Source: Fragilaria radians (Eukaryota; Bacillariophyta; Fragilariophyceae; Fragilariales; Fragilariaceae). From it: a stretch of 64,000 nucleotides of DNA. The stretch is from contig CAAAJI010000018.1 in NCBI GenBank assembly GCA_900642245.1, positions 159,814 to 223,813 on the forward strand. The letters are read 5' to 3'. A program made the position numbers and the translations under genes. Shown piece by piece: positions 35,191 through 44,287 of the stretch. The notes under the pieces were generated by a model. The model did not search any database. It was not told the DNA's origin and worked only from the letters and a program-made list of their open reading frames with translations. Position 1 is the first letter of the stretch. Each line of letters opens with the position of its first letter.

Positions 35191-35440
35191 TAATTGAATT
35201 TGTGGAAGGTATAGAAAGAATGGTTACCTATGTGACCTATTCTAGTTTTAGATGAGTAAATATAAGAATATTTATTCTACTATTATTTACTATGTACTAA
35301 CAATAACTTTGAATGTCTCCAGTATCTGCACACACACATATCTCATAGCCTTAGTAGTTCATTATAGTATTATTTGACTGTATTGCTTACAACCTATAGT
35401 GTTAGGTATTATCTTAATGAACGTAACTCAAGGTATGTCA
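35191..35440 (-). repeat. 5' LTR of the gypsy remnant
   Basis: Begins taattgaatttgtggaagg and ends aaggtatgtca; partner of 32713-32962. A G-rich, A-rich stretch (agcaggggggaaataaat) lies directly inside it at about 35165-35182. Confidence 0.8.
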
Positions 35441-36480
35441 TATTTAACCTTGTTTCCTGCACGTTTCCTAAATGTAAAGTGAGAAATTCTCTTCTAAGGA
35501 ATCCTGTATACTGCATGCACCCCGCTGAAGTATATAAAAGGAATATATAGAATCTCATCTCATATAATATTCAAATTTTGTCCCCCTTCCAATATGTGCT
35601 ACCATGCGCTGTGTTATGTTACTCAGATATTTTAGGATCCGCAGATGCTAACACAAGCAGGAATTCTCTTCTTCCTTATCTATCATTAGTGATTATATCT
35701 CAATCTAGGCACAATTTTCACAGGGTGTTTGTTGCCTCTTGGAACCAAGGGTGATTAGACGTTGGGCTGGCATAGTCATCCTACTTTCAAAAGTATATAA
35801 TCATCAGAAGTAAGTGTTTGAAATCAGGGGGAGCAAAACAGTACATGTTTTAAAATTTGTAAAATGAACGATATTTGTCATACCTTGCAAATAAATGCAT
35901 CTGAGTATCATCTTTTCTTGGTTGCAAAGGTTAAAGTTATGAATCCCTTGGTTAAGATCAAGCAAATGGCCATGATGTTACATTTGAAGATGCTTCAATG
36001 AGCATGTCCTTGAATTCTCTTTCTAGACTCTTCCTGTTAAGAATATGTCTTTTTCCCCAGCAAATTTGATATTTCTCTGCTCTTGGAGAATAAAGACAAT
36101 AAGGAATATATATTTATTACTTTACATCTGAGTTTGTCAACAGTCACAATACTTCTTATTCCAAAAACGTTAGGTAGGCAATATACAGATGTCCTCAATG
36201 ACAGTGTAAGATTTTGAAGGTTGTGTCACTTGTAGTCAGTTCCGCTCTGTAGCTGCTTCTTCCTTTCTTCCGCTCGTTTTCTATTTTGTTGTTTCATGTT
36301 GTAGATTTTCACAAATCTGTGCTCCAAGTGGTAACTGTAGAATCAGAATTCCAGATTCCTGACAAAGATTCAATAGACTAACTTGCACAACAATAGAAGA
36401 AAGCGACAACACATCTTTGAACAGAAATTGCATTACTACTCATTTACACCAATATCTATCACCTAATAGTTTTGCGCGAG
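35441..36480. other. Intergenic stretch
   Basis: AT-rich sequence between the gypsy LTR and the end of the second carbonic-anhydrase-like gene. No open frame of note and no recognisable repeat. A TATA-like string (tatataaaagg) at about 35532 has no gene to serve in either direction. Confidence 0.5.
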
Positions 36481-37844
36481 TCACTTGTTTGGCTTGTTCT
36501 TGACCAATGGCAAGACTCCTCTCTGCATCATGGTAGAATTGCACCACGCGACATCCTTCGAGATGTTTGAAACCCAATTGATACATTCACAAAAGACTAG
36601 TTTGTGTGCGGGAGAGATCGACTGGATCGGACGATTGACATTTACCTTTTTATTGTTACTTGAACGGCTTTTTCCGGCAGTGTCGATGAGGCAAGAAAGA
36701 GGGTTCAGGCGATTCGCAATCAAATCCTCCAACTGTTGAATTTGTACGGGAGATACACGGATTGAGTTCTTCATAACTCGCCAATGAACGGATTGTGAGA
36801 AACATGGCGGGACAGTTTGCGACCCTTCGTAACGAAAGTAGTATTCAGTTTCAACTCGTTTGAGCCAATCGTACGGGGTAAACGGTCTACGAAATTGCTG
36901 GATGTTATCATTGAAACCACGTGATGCTATTAACGTTCTTCTAGTATTCGTCGGTGTTACTTCAGATGAAAGCTTGCGATGGCATTCATCATGAACTCGT
37001 TTCTCTTCTTTCTTCCAGCGTCTAATGTAGAGATCCAGGAAATCGTAAAAATCTGTTTCATTTCCAGCTTCTAGAAATATGGCAACGTTACCAATCTGAA
37101 AATTTGTGAGATATCGCTAGTCATCAGATAGATAAGCACAAATGGGAAATAGTGAAGAATAAACTTACAAAACGTCCTTCCTTCCTCTTGTACGAATATT
37201 CATGCGAGAGAATCACTTCTGCATCGTATTGTTTCCCATCTTGTGTATGTTCGCTGGGAACTTTAATATCAGTGAAAACCAAGTGCCACGGATCAGGAAA
37301 GCCCATACTAAAATCAATATTGGCAGGTTCTTTGCATAAGCTACTTCCGTTGGACATGAAAGGTTGGAAGGCTCGAAGGACATGTCGTTCCAGGGTAAAG
37401 TTCATATCCAGGAAAAAACGAGCGGAATCTCCAGCTTTGAAAACCATTTTATGATGATCAAGACATTTGTTCTTTGCCGTGATGTTTCTAGTTAAAGGAA
37501 TGGGTGACTGCTGATGTCTGGCACAAATGCCTTGCAGGTTTTGACTGCTGCAATCCACACAAGCATTGGGACTTTCTTGGTATGGGATACGTGGATCCCA
37601 AAACTCCCAATTATCAGGCCATCCTGGCTATATGTGTACAATATAACGCAGAATGAGTTTCTTCAAGATGAAAGGTGGAGTTTGTCAGCACAAATTTCTT
37701 TCTTACACAAGTCGCAACGTCAGAACATTGAATACGATTCCATTCCTTGGGACCATAATTTGTTCCACGGCTAACATCATAGTTAAACGTATCACTTTTG
37801 ACAACAGCGAGTGTCAAAAAACAAGTTACAGCAATGTTCATCAT
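36481..37844 (-). CDS. Secreted alpha-carbonic-anhydrase-like protein, three exons, without the cysteine modules
   Basis: Exons 37844-37707, 37627-37169 and 37095-36481; introns of 79 and 73 bp, both phase 0 and at the same places as in the paralogue at 28482. The product is 403 residues with a short signal peptide (MNIAVTCFLTLAVVKSD). Conserved parts: GPKEWNRIQCSD, GWPDNWEFWDPRIPYQESPN, RHQQSPIPLTRN, VPSEHTQDGKQYDAEVILSH, VAIFLEAGN, YYFRYEGSQTVPPC and LVFCECINW. The positions of the zinc histidines read FTD (or WHLV) and VILSH, so the usual His triad is lost even more fully than in the paralogue. No insertion separates the two CA halves. It is probably secreted or on the cell surface; CA activity is doubtful. 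Confidence 0.85.
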
Positions 37845-38030
37845 TTTATGAAATACAATCGAATAATTTTCTAAGCTAAGAAGTAATGAGAAGAATACAG
37901 AATTGATTTCTATTGTGTATACGCCCGTTCCAACTGCTTTTTTCGCATTCGTTAATAATTTTGCGTTGAAACATAAACCGACGAAGCTGTTAGGCTAGAA
38001 AGATTCGACAAGTAATCAATCGCTTCGGGT

Positions 38031-38792
38031 CTATTCTTTGGTCATTTTGGCATTCCGAAGTCCCTCAAATGCTTCTTCTAGTATTGAAGGGATGTCTTCG
38101 GCCGCGATAGGCTTTTTATCATTGTTGAACCTATTCTGAATGGTAGCAATAAGGGCTTCCTTTCCATTGGCGACAAGTTCACCAATATGTGCTTGCTTTG
38201 CTGCATCCAATCCTTGCCATAGTAATTTATGTTTATCGAGGATTCCCATCATCATATCGTTTAACTCTTCTCGCAAGTCGTCCTCACCAAGCCCAACCAC
38301 AGAGTCTTCCCCCTCTTTACGATAATAGAGTTGATCCAATGTTACTGGATCAATAAGCACAAGTTCATTTCCAAAGATAACATTTTCAAGAGAACGATCT
38401 GGATATCTCCACTCTTCGCAAGGGTCATAGTCAAGTACTCGTATTGCAACTCCATCATCGGTACATTGTCCATCGTGCTCCAAGAGAGTTGCACCCCACC
38501 AACGTACACTGGTCTCATCTGAATCATTCGAAGATAACTCCCAGCGAACTTCAATACGATCACCAGCTTTCAATCCGAGTATACTCGCCGTATCCACGAT
38601 TGTCAATGGATTTTCATCTCCGATGGATGTCCGACGACGCTTATCGTCGTTATTCGACACATTCTCATTCTCGATTAGACTTTCATCGTTAAGGACACTC
38701 GAAGAACGCTTTCGATCGATGGAATCGGAAGAACATGGCTTTGATTCTTCAATTTTGGACTCGACGACGGTCGAAGCATCCGATTGATCCAT
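38031..38792 (-). CDS. Nuclear-looking acidic protein with a Tudor-like domain, 253 residues
   Basis: The first AUG is at 38792; upstream codons are open for only 14 positions. Residues 1-65 are Ser/Asp/Glu-rich with a basic cluster DDKRRRTS that could be a nuclear signal. Residues 75-150 look like a small beta-barrel of the Tudor/agenet kind (GLKAGDRIEVRWEL, SVRWWGATLLEH, VAIRVLDYDPCEEWRYPDRS). The C-terminal ~100 residues are predicted helical (LREELNDMMMGILDKHKLLW). I do not know the family. Tudor-like folds usually read modified histones or bind protein. No introns are needed. It is transcribed in the same direction as COX15, 421 bp downstream of it. Confidence 0.65.
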   Translation of the reverse strand: MDQSDASTVVESKIEESKPCSSDSIDRKRSSSVLNDESLIENENVSNNDDKRRRTSIGDENPLTIVDTASILGLKAGDRIEVRWELSSNDSDETSVRWWGATLLEHDGQCTDDGVAIRVLDYDPCEEWRYPDRSLENVIFGNELVLIDPVTLDQLYYRKEGEDSVVGLGEDDLREELNDMMMGILDKHKLLWQGLDAAKQAHIGELVANGKEALIATIQNRFNNDKKPIAAEDIPSILEEAFEGLRNAKMTKE

Positions 38793-39212
38793 CGAAACTT
38801 TGAGATAGATTGTTTCTTTGTTCTTTCCGCGCAAGTACTGTGATCAAGCAATACCATAACGTTACTACTGAGTTTCTGTAGGAAAATGTTTCAAAGCAAA
38901 AAGCGCGCCAAACAAAAAACATGTAAGGTTAATCTAAAATTTAAAATAAGGATTTGCTTTTTTGGATCACATCTGTGAAGGGTTCTGGGTTGCCAAGAAA
39001 ATGTTACGAATACTTTTCAATTACTAGAAGCCAACATTCCAATTTGCATTATCATTATATGAAAACTTAATTACACTATTAATTGATAAGAATCAAGCAG
39101 CCTTTGAAATTATGATGGACTTAAAAACTAGGGTATATTTCGTATCTTATTTCTTCCTTACCTGCTCATTCTGCACACTCTTCATTTTTTGAATCACTTT
39201 CACGTAATTACT
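38793..39212. other. Intergenic spacer
   Basis: 420 bp between the end of COX15 and the start of the Tudor-like gene, AT-rich. It should contain the COX15 3' UTR and the promoter of the downstream gene. No other feature seen. Confidence 0.6.
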
Positions 39213-40475
39213 TCACGATGAAATTATCTTCTTAGCCGTATCAACGATGTGCGATGCGTCTTTCTTGGTCATGTGAATAATCTGTTTGACAACAGCTGGT
39301 CGTGCATATCGAAGACTATGTACAAGGTAGAGCCCACTTGTAAAGAGTACGACACTACCAAGCTGATGTGCTGCTGCAAGAGATATTGGGACATAATTGA
39401 GAAGGGCAGTAATACCCAAAGTGATTTGTGCTGTTGTTGCTATGCCTACTGCAACAAGTCCCTTACGGGCTTGTGGGGTGAGCATTTGAGTCGGACGAGC
39501 CATGCCAAGTAGTGCGAGCGCAGAGAGTCCTGTGATTTGTCCCAACATGCGATGATTGAATTGTACTGTAGCTGTATCATCCAATGATTTAATACCGTAC
39601 GGCTTGCTGGTGTCTAATACTTCTGGAGGAATCCAGTAATCACTCATTTTTGGCCACGTATTGAATGCCCGACCGGCATCATTCCCTGCCACAAGTGCTC
39701 CTGATACAATGGTAATTCCGGTTAGACCCGTAACTAATATGCCCCCCATGCGTACACGTGAAGCATGTCGAAGTGCATCAAGGGATGTATCTTTAAGTAG
39801 ATGCAGCCATTTTGCGGTTGTTGTTGTTGAATTGCCGGTTACTGGATGATGATGATGTACCAATCCTAGTACTTCCCATCCGGTCCACAGCAATCCAGCG
39901 TAGGTAATAAATGCCATGGATAAATGTGATGCCAAACGGACTGGTTTAACACGTATTTGACTGGCTTCACCACGACGATCATCAGTAAGGCCACTCTTTA
40001 CCATCCACCATCCCACAAGACCTTGCGTTCCACCCAAAAGTCCGAGTCCGATCAATCGTGGTTGAAAGCCTGTGGGTATTTTTCCACGAATTGTAAAGTA
40101 CATCCAGGGTACTACAAATACCGCACCCACGACTCGTCCCAACATCCTATGTCCATATTCCCAAGCGTATATGTATTGAAACTCGTGCAATGTCATACTT
40201 TGTCGTTGTTGCCATTCAGGATATTGTTTGTAACGATCGAATTCTCGATTCCATGCTTCCAAAGTCATGGGTGGTAAGGATCCAGTAAGACTCCAATCCG
40301 TCATGCTTAAGCCACTGGAAGTAAGTCGAGTCAATCCACCCACATGAATCATCCCCACCACCATACCACCTGTGCCCAAAAGCCATTTACCGACACTTGC
40401 ATTGGAATTCAAGGAAGATTGAAATACAATAGGAAGACCTTTCTGGAGAAAACTTGACGCTGACGAGGATGCCAT
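39213..40475 (-). CDS. COX15: Heme A synthase COX15, mitochondrial
   Basis: 420 residues from the AUG at 40475 (MASSSASSFLQKG...), which gives a plausible mitochondrial presequence; an in-frame AUG at 40571 would add 32 residues that look like 5' UTR. COX15 is an inner-membrane protein that oxidises the C8 methyl of heme O to give heme A for cytochrome c oxidase. All four heme-ligand histidines of the family are visible: EYGHRMLGR, ASHLSMAF, FNHRMLGQ and AAHQLGS. Other family signatures are GGLTRLTSSGLSMTDW, EFDRYKQYPEW and GGTQGLVGWWMVKSGL. Some eight hydrophobic helices are apparent. A short His/Thr-rich loop (HHHHPVTGNSTTTT) separates the two halves. Single exon. Very secure. Confidence 0.97.
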   Translation of the reverse strand: MASSSASSFLQKGLPIVFQSSLNSNASVGKWLLGTGGMVVGMIHVGGLTRLTSSGLSMTDWSLTGSLPPMTLEAWNREFDRYKQYPEWQQRQSMTLHEFQYIYAWEYGHRMLGRVVGAVFVVPWMYFTIRGKIPTGFQPRLIGLGLLGGTQGLVGWWMVKSGLTDDRRGEASQIRVKPVRLASHLSMAFITYAGLLWTGWEVLGLVHHHHPVTGNSTTTTAKWLHLLKDTSLDALRHASRVRMGGILVTGLTGITIVSGALVAGNDAGRAFNTWPKMSDYWIPPEVLDTSKPYGIKSLDDTATVQFNHRMLGQITGLSALALLGMARPTQMLTPQARKGLVAVGIATTAQITLGITALLNYVPISLAAAHQLGSVVLFTSGLYLVHSLRYARPAVVKQIIHMTKKDASHIVDTAKKIISS

Positions 40476-40928
40476 AATTATCAATTCAAATCCATACACA
40501 ATTGAAAGATGGGTTCTCTTTTTTTCAAGTTCCAAATAAATAATATACCGTGAAAATGTGTTCGCTGCCAATGAGCTGTTTTTTTTCCTTGTGATGGCAG
40601 ATGTTTTCTTCTGGAGTTAAGGATACTCAGTATACCAGTCCATTCCAGTAGCACATTCCGTTTGATCTTGCATCTGTGATAAGGAGTAAGTTTGCACATC
40701 ATTTAACTGTCATAGAATCAAATAGTAGAATCCTAGAATTGAATAAAAGTGAAGATAATATCAATGTAAATCTAAGAAAGGGATTTTAGTGAACTAGTGG
40801 TAATTAGAAAAAGAATTATAGGAGCGGCATGAAGACATAGCATTAAACACGGCAACGTAGCCTAAAGTTAGGAAAGTAAGATACGAGGTAATGCTCAATG
40901 TTGGCTGGTTCATTGAATTCTTCATATC
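40476..40928. other. Upstream region of COX15 up to the hAT element
   Basis: About 450 bp of AT-rich sequence, presumably with the COX15 promoter. The last eight bases (40921-40928, ttcatatc) are the left copy of the hAT target-site duplication. Confidence 0.55.
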
Positions 40929-40947
40929 CAGACCACTTTATTTGTGG
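40929..40947 (+). repeat. Left terminal inverted repeat of the hAT element
   Basis: 19 bp, itself partly palindromic (CCAC...GTGG). Partner at 43339-43357. Confidence 0.9.
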
Positions 40948-41149
40948 CATTTTTCTGTTATGTGCCACTATTTGCCATAAATAACTTTTTTAGAATTCCA
41001 CAATTAAATTATGCGTGAGCAACCTTTTTTTGCTTCTTTCACTTTGCATTAATACAGCTACCAAGAATTGAAAAAATCCCTTCCAGCATGACCATTTGTT
41101 GCAATTTGGTTTAAGCATTGTTGAGCGTTCTCCTAACACTGCTAAATTA

Positions 41150-43235
41150 GTTTCAGTGTTTTGTAATTTCTGTTTGAATTTTGGAAGGGAGGTGAAGGTA
41201 GTTGCTACGAGAAAAGCGACTACAAACGTAACCTACTTTAAGTAGCCATTCAGAACAGATGCTTGCAAAAGTCACTTAGAAGTCCGACATCCAGAACATT
41301 GGAGAGAGTATCAGCTTGGTGATAGTGTTAGCAAACGAGTATACTTTGAGCAATTGTCAACAAAAGTAACGCCTAAAAACAGAATAACCGCCCATTTCCC
41401 AGGGAAGCAGGTAGAGATTCATATCACAATAAAAAGAGGCATTGTCAAGGACATTATTGGCAAAATTTCCTTTGAGTCTAGTGAGAATGATGCTGAAATA
41501 ATGGAGAAATCAAAAGCATTGTCACTTTTTGAGGACTTTGAGGATGCTCCTAATATTCTTTGCGTTAAGATCAAAAATTCGATTCAATTCAGTTTGATAC
41601 TCTTAATATTCTTTGCGTTAAGATCAAAAATTCGATTCAATTCAGTTTGATTGTGGATTACCTAAGTGTGGGATTGTCTTTTAGAGCTGCAGCGCGTGTT
41701 ATTCAATTGACTAAGGAGCAGACTGGGTTAGCCACCTTAGGCAACATATCTGAGGGCAAAGTGGCTTCAATTGCACGGGTGGTTTGTGCTCATGGTTTGG
41801 AATGCATTTCAAATTTGATTTCAAATTGTTGGACGTTTTCCTTAGCCATGGATATGTCAACTCATTTGTTGTCTTTGTACCTTGATATCCGAATTGGAGT
41901 GTTTTTTTTCATCAAGAATCCAAAACTTTTATTTACTTGCATTTCCAATGCTTACTTGACATACTGGTGAACAGATTTTCATTCATGCAACCAAGGTTTT
42001 GGATTGCATTTGTCCTCAATAGAAGATAATTCTCTTGTCAATAGCAACAGATGGTGAAAGAAAAATGACTGGCCATATTCAAGGAGTTTCTACAAGATTT
42101 GAAGAAGTAGCCCAGCCAGGATTTTTCCGAATGTGGTGTGGACTTCATCGATTGGATTTAAAACTTCAGCAGTTTTATACAAGTTTGATAGATGAAAGTC
42201 TTTACCATATCATGACAACTGCCATTTCTTACTTGCAATGTCATTACAATTTAGTTGCTGAGATGAAAACGAAAGCGCAACTAATTTCGGACACTAGATG
42301 GGAATCTATGTACAAGGTTTCTACTTGGTTTAAAGTGCATTGAGACAATTAATGCAATGCTTTGAAGAAAAAGAAACTCTTTCTGCAAACCAAGCCAGAG
42401 TTGGTGGTTGCTGCTTTTGCTGATTGCAAAGATTTCAACTTCTGCTTCAATAACGTTCCGTTCTCTACAAGGATTAAGTACAACTTTACATGCCCAACAT
42501 CAAGGCTTATTGTAACTTCAAGGAACTTATGCTGAAATGTTGAATGCTAGTGCAGTCCAGATGGACAAATATGACAAAACTATTGGTGCAATATCAGATG
42601 ATAATTCATTTGTTGTAGCATTCTTGGATACAGAAGATGTCCTTGAAGATTTGGACTCTTTTGCTGTAGAGACTCTACAAAATATTGGAAATTAAGAAAA
42701 GCAACTAATGTTTTGTAATGTATCAAAATGTGCCGTAAATTTGATAGCTGGTCTTGCTAATATTGTTGCTGAGCGAAACTCTATGAATGAGGCGGCTGAA
42801 AAAGTTCCGTCTGTATTGCCTCCTCAATTGGTAACATTGAGAGGTAGAGAGTTTGCTTCTACTTTACAACGCCCAAACCAAAGAAGCCGCTTGTCAGAAA
42901 GGTGGACCAATGTTCAGATTGATGCAATTGAGCTAGACTTTCAGGCATTGTGTGATGCTTATGAATGTGAAGATTCACTCAAGGCTGCACTAGAGAGCTG
43001 TGATCATACAACTTCATCTGAAACAGCCTGGAATTATGCGCAAAATCGTTTTCAATCACGGAAGTCTTTTTGTGGTGGCCATGCTACGGAATTTCCGGGA
43101 ATATCTAGCGTTGAAAGCGACTTTTCAAATGATAAATGGGAAAAGAATAAAACGAGTTTTAGCCTTAACAATTTCTCTTTGGAAGGGATTGTGCATGCCA
43201 AGCAACACAATTTGCTAAATGAACTCCAAAAATAA
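41150..43235 (+). pseudogene. hAT-like transposase, frameshifted
   Basis: Several plus-strand frames together cover one transposase. A BED-type zinc finger remnant (CNFCLNFGRE, then CKSHLEVRHPEHWREYQ) lies at about 41155-41320. The next part (41354-41650) runs into a 53-bp duplication and continues in another frame (41647-41970, with FSLAMDMSTHLLSLYLDIRI). Then come 42035-42343 (SIATDGERKMTGHIQGVSTR, FFRMWCGLHRLDLKLQQFY, ISDTRWESMYK) and 42708-43235. The end, SSVESDFSNDKWEKNKTSFS, is the hAT C-terminal dimerisation region. At least three breaks and several stops make it inactive. Confidence 0.85.
41551..41651. repeat. 53-bp tandem duplication breaking the hAT frame
   Basis: Bases 41551-41598 are repeated without change at 41604-41651, a spacing of 53 bp. 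53 is not a multiple of three, and the coding frame before the repeat differs from the frame after it by just this amount. Confidence 0.95.
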
Positions 43236-43338
43236 ATAATTCATTGGTAATTAGTCCTTAAACTAAATCCACAATCAACCACAAATAACCTTTCTCAGTG
43301 CGCCACAAACAAGCTATTTGTGTTATTTCTGGATTATT

Positions 43339-43357
43339 CCACAAAGAAAGTGGCCTG
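43339..43357 (-). repeat. Right terminal inverted repeat of the hAT element
   Basis: 19 bp; reads CAGGCCACTTTCTTTGTGG on the minus strand. Followed by ttcatatc (43358-43365), the right target-site duplication. Confidence 0.9.
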
Positions 43358-43450
43358 TTCATATCTAATTGACTACAGACTACGAGTCCCAAAAAAATGT
43401 TTTCTCCTTTACTGCTCCTTTACCTATGTTATGACAGTGCGAGAATCTCG

Positions 43451-44065
43451 TCATCGAACAAACTGCTGTACAAAGTCCTCCCCCAGGCCAACTTTGGCAT
43501 AATGCTTTTTGGCTAATTCTAATTTCGTAAAGACATCTTCGGCTCCAACAACTTTGCCTTCAGGATCACAGTACAACAATGCACCGGTAACGTGAAATAA
43601 AGTAATCATTTCCTCCACACCTTCAGGCACGACGAGTGTATGAACTTCTCCTGGAGGCTCAAAAACATAAGAACCTTCCTGGGCAATCCAATCGTGTTCC
43701 AAATATTTCCATTGTCCTTTTTGTACGAACGCATGGACAGGTCCTGGATGACGATGACGAGATAAAAATCCAGACCGTTGAACCCGCAACAGGTTGACAT
43801 AATATCCTCCACTGGTACAAAAACATAAAGGCCGAAAGGAAACAGTATCTGTTTGGGGTACCCACAAACGTTCGTCATCATCGGATGGAACAGCCGTGGA
43901 TACAAAGATATCCGAAAGGGATTCTGGTGGACGATACGATTTCACTTGACCGATAGATGGAGATATGGGAGTACTAGGGGTCCTCAATTCATTTGGACTA
44001 TACAGAGCTTGGACTGATACAAGCCATAGCAAGCCACCAACAACCAAATACAATTGTCGTATCAT
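43451..44065 (-). CDS. Cupin dioxygenase-like protein with signal peptide
   Basis: 204 residues from the first AUG at 44065. A hydrophobic N-terminal signal (IRQLYLVVGGLLWLVSVQA) is followed by LYSPNEL; in diatoms a signal peptide with an aromatic residue or Leu at +1 can lead to the plastid, but there is no Phe here, so secretion or another ER-derived site is as likely. The rest is one cupin domain of the 2,4'-dihydroxyacetophenone-dioxygenase-like group: YYVNLLRVQRSGFLSRHRHPG holds the metal-binding HRH, with the Glu/His partners in EHDWIAQEG and FEPPGEVHTLVVPEG. The C-terminal part is GAEDVFTKLELAKKHYAKVG. These enzymes cleave C-C bonds using iron; the substrate here is unknown. The start and promoter region is duplicated just upstream. 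Confidence 0.85.
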   Translation of the reverse strand: MIRQLYLVVGGLLWLVSVQALYSPNELRTPSTPISPSIGQVKSYRPPESLSDIFVSTAVPSDDDERLWVPQTDTVSFRPLCFCTSGGYYVNLLRVQRSGFLSRHRHPGPVHAFVQKGQWKYLEHDWIAQEGSYVFEPPGEVHTLVVPEGVEEMITLFHVTGALLYCDPEGKVVGAEDVFTKLELAKKHYAKVGLGEDFVQQFVR

Positions 44066-44287
44066 CGAAAATTCAAAATTCACCACTTGTCGACTGGATG
44101 GTATGCCTGGGGTTCAATTTTTTTTGTTCTCACAGAAATTTTAGTATAGTACGAGACATGCAAAAATACCAACAATTCTAGTATCATCGAAAATTCAACA
44201 TTCATCACTTGTCGACTGGTTTTTTATGCCTTGGATTTTGGGTTCAATATTTGTTCTCACAGAAATTTTAGTATTGTACAAAAATAA
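44059..44287. repeat. Direct duplication (~105 bp) of the cupin start and upstream region
   Basis: 44059-44165 and 44181-44287 share gtatcatcgaaaattcaa, cacttgtcgactgg and tgttctcacagaaatttta in the same order, spaced 122 bp apart. The first copy contains the cupin AUG (44063-44065); the second has a matching AUG at 44185-44187 on the minus strand, which runs into a frame without the cupin. Confidence 0.85.

Larger units (their letters stand above)
32713..35440 (-). mobile_element. Ty3/gypsy LTR retrotransposon remnant
   Basis: Two direct repeats of exactly 250 bp (32713-32962 and 35191-35440), about 10 percent apart, bound a minus-strand pol remnant. The element is only ~2.7 kb, far below the usual 5 kb or more, because gag and most of integrase are missing. 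No target-site duplication is obvious (tgcct against tattt). It lies between the two carbonic-anhydrase-like genes. The 80-bp run of N at 34033-34112 is inside it. Confidence 0.85.
40929..43357 (+). mobile_element. Complete but inactive hAT-like DNA transposon with TIRs and 8-bp target duplication
   Basis: The 2429-bp element begins CAGACCACTTTATTTGTGG (40929-40947) and ends with the inverted partner CAGGCCACTTTCTTTGTGG (43357-43339): 17 of 19 bases agree. Both ends are flanked by the same eight bases, ttcatatc (40921-40928 and 43358-43365). A CAG start, short TIRs and an 8-bp duplication are diagnostic of hAT elements, and the interior codes a hAT-type transposase in pieces. It lies 94 bp after the stop of the cupin gene and 454 bp upstream of COX15. 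Confidence 0.92.

Noticed and set aside
35530..35550. TATA-like string tatataaaagg as a core promoter.
   Set aside because: No gene starts within a sensible distance on either strand.
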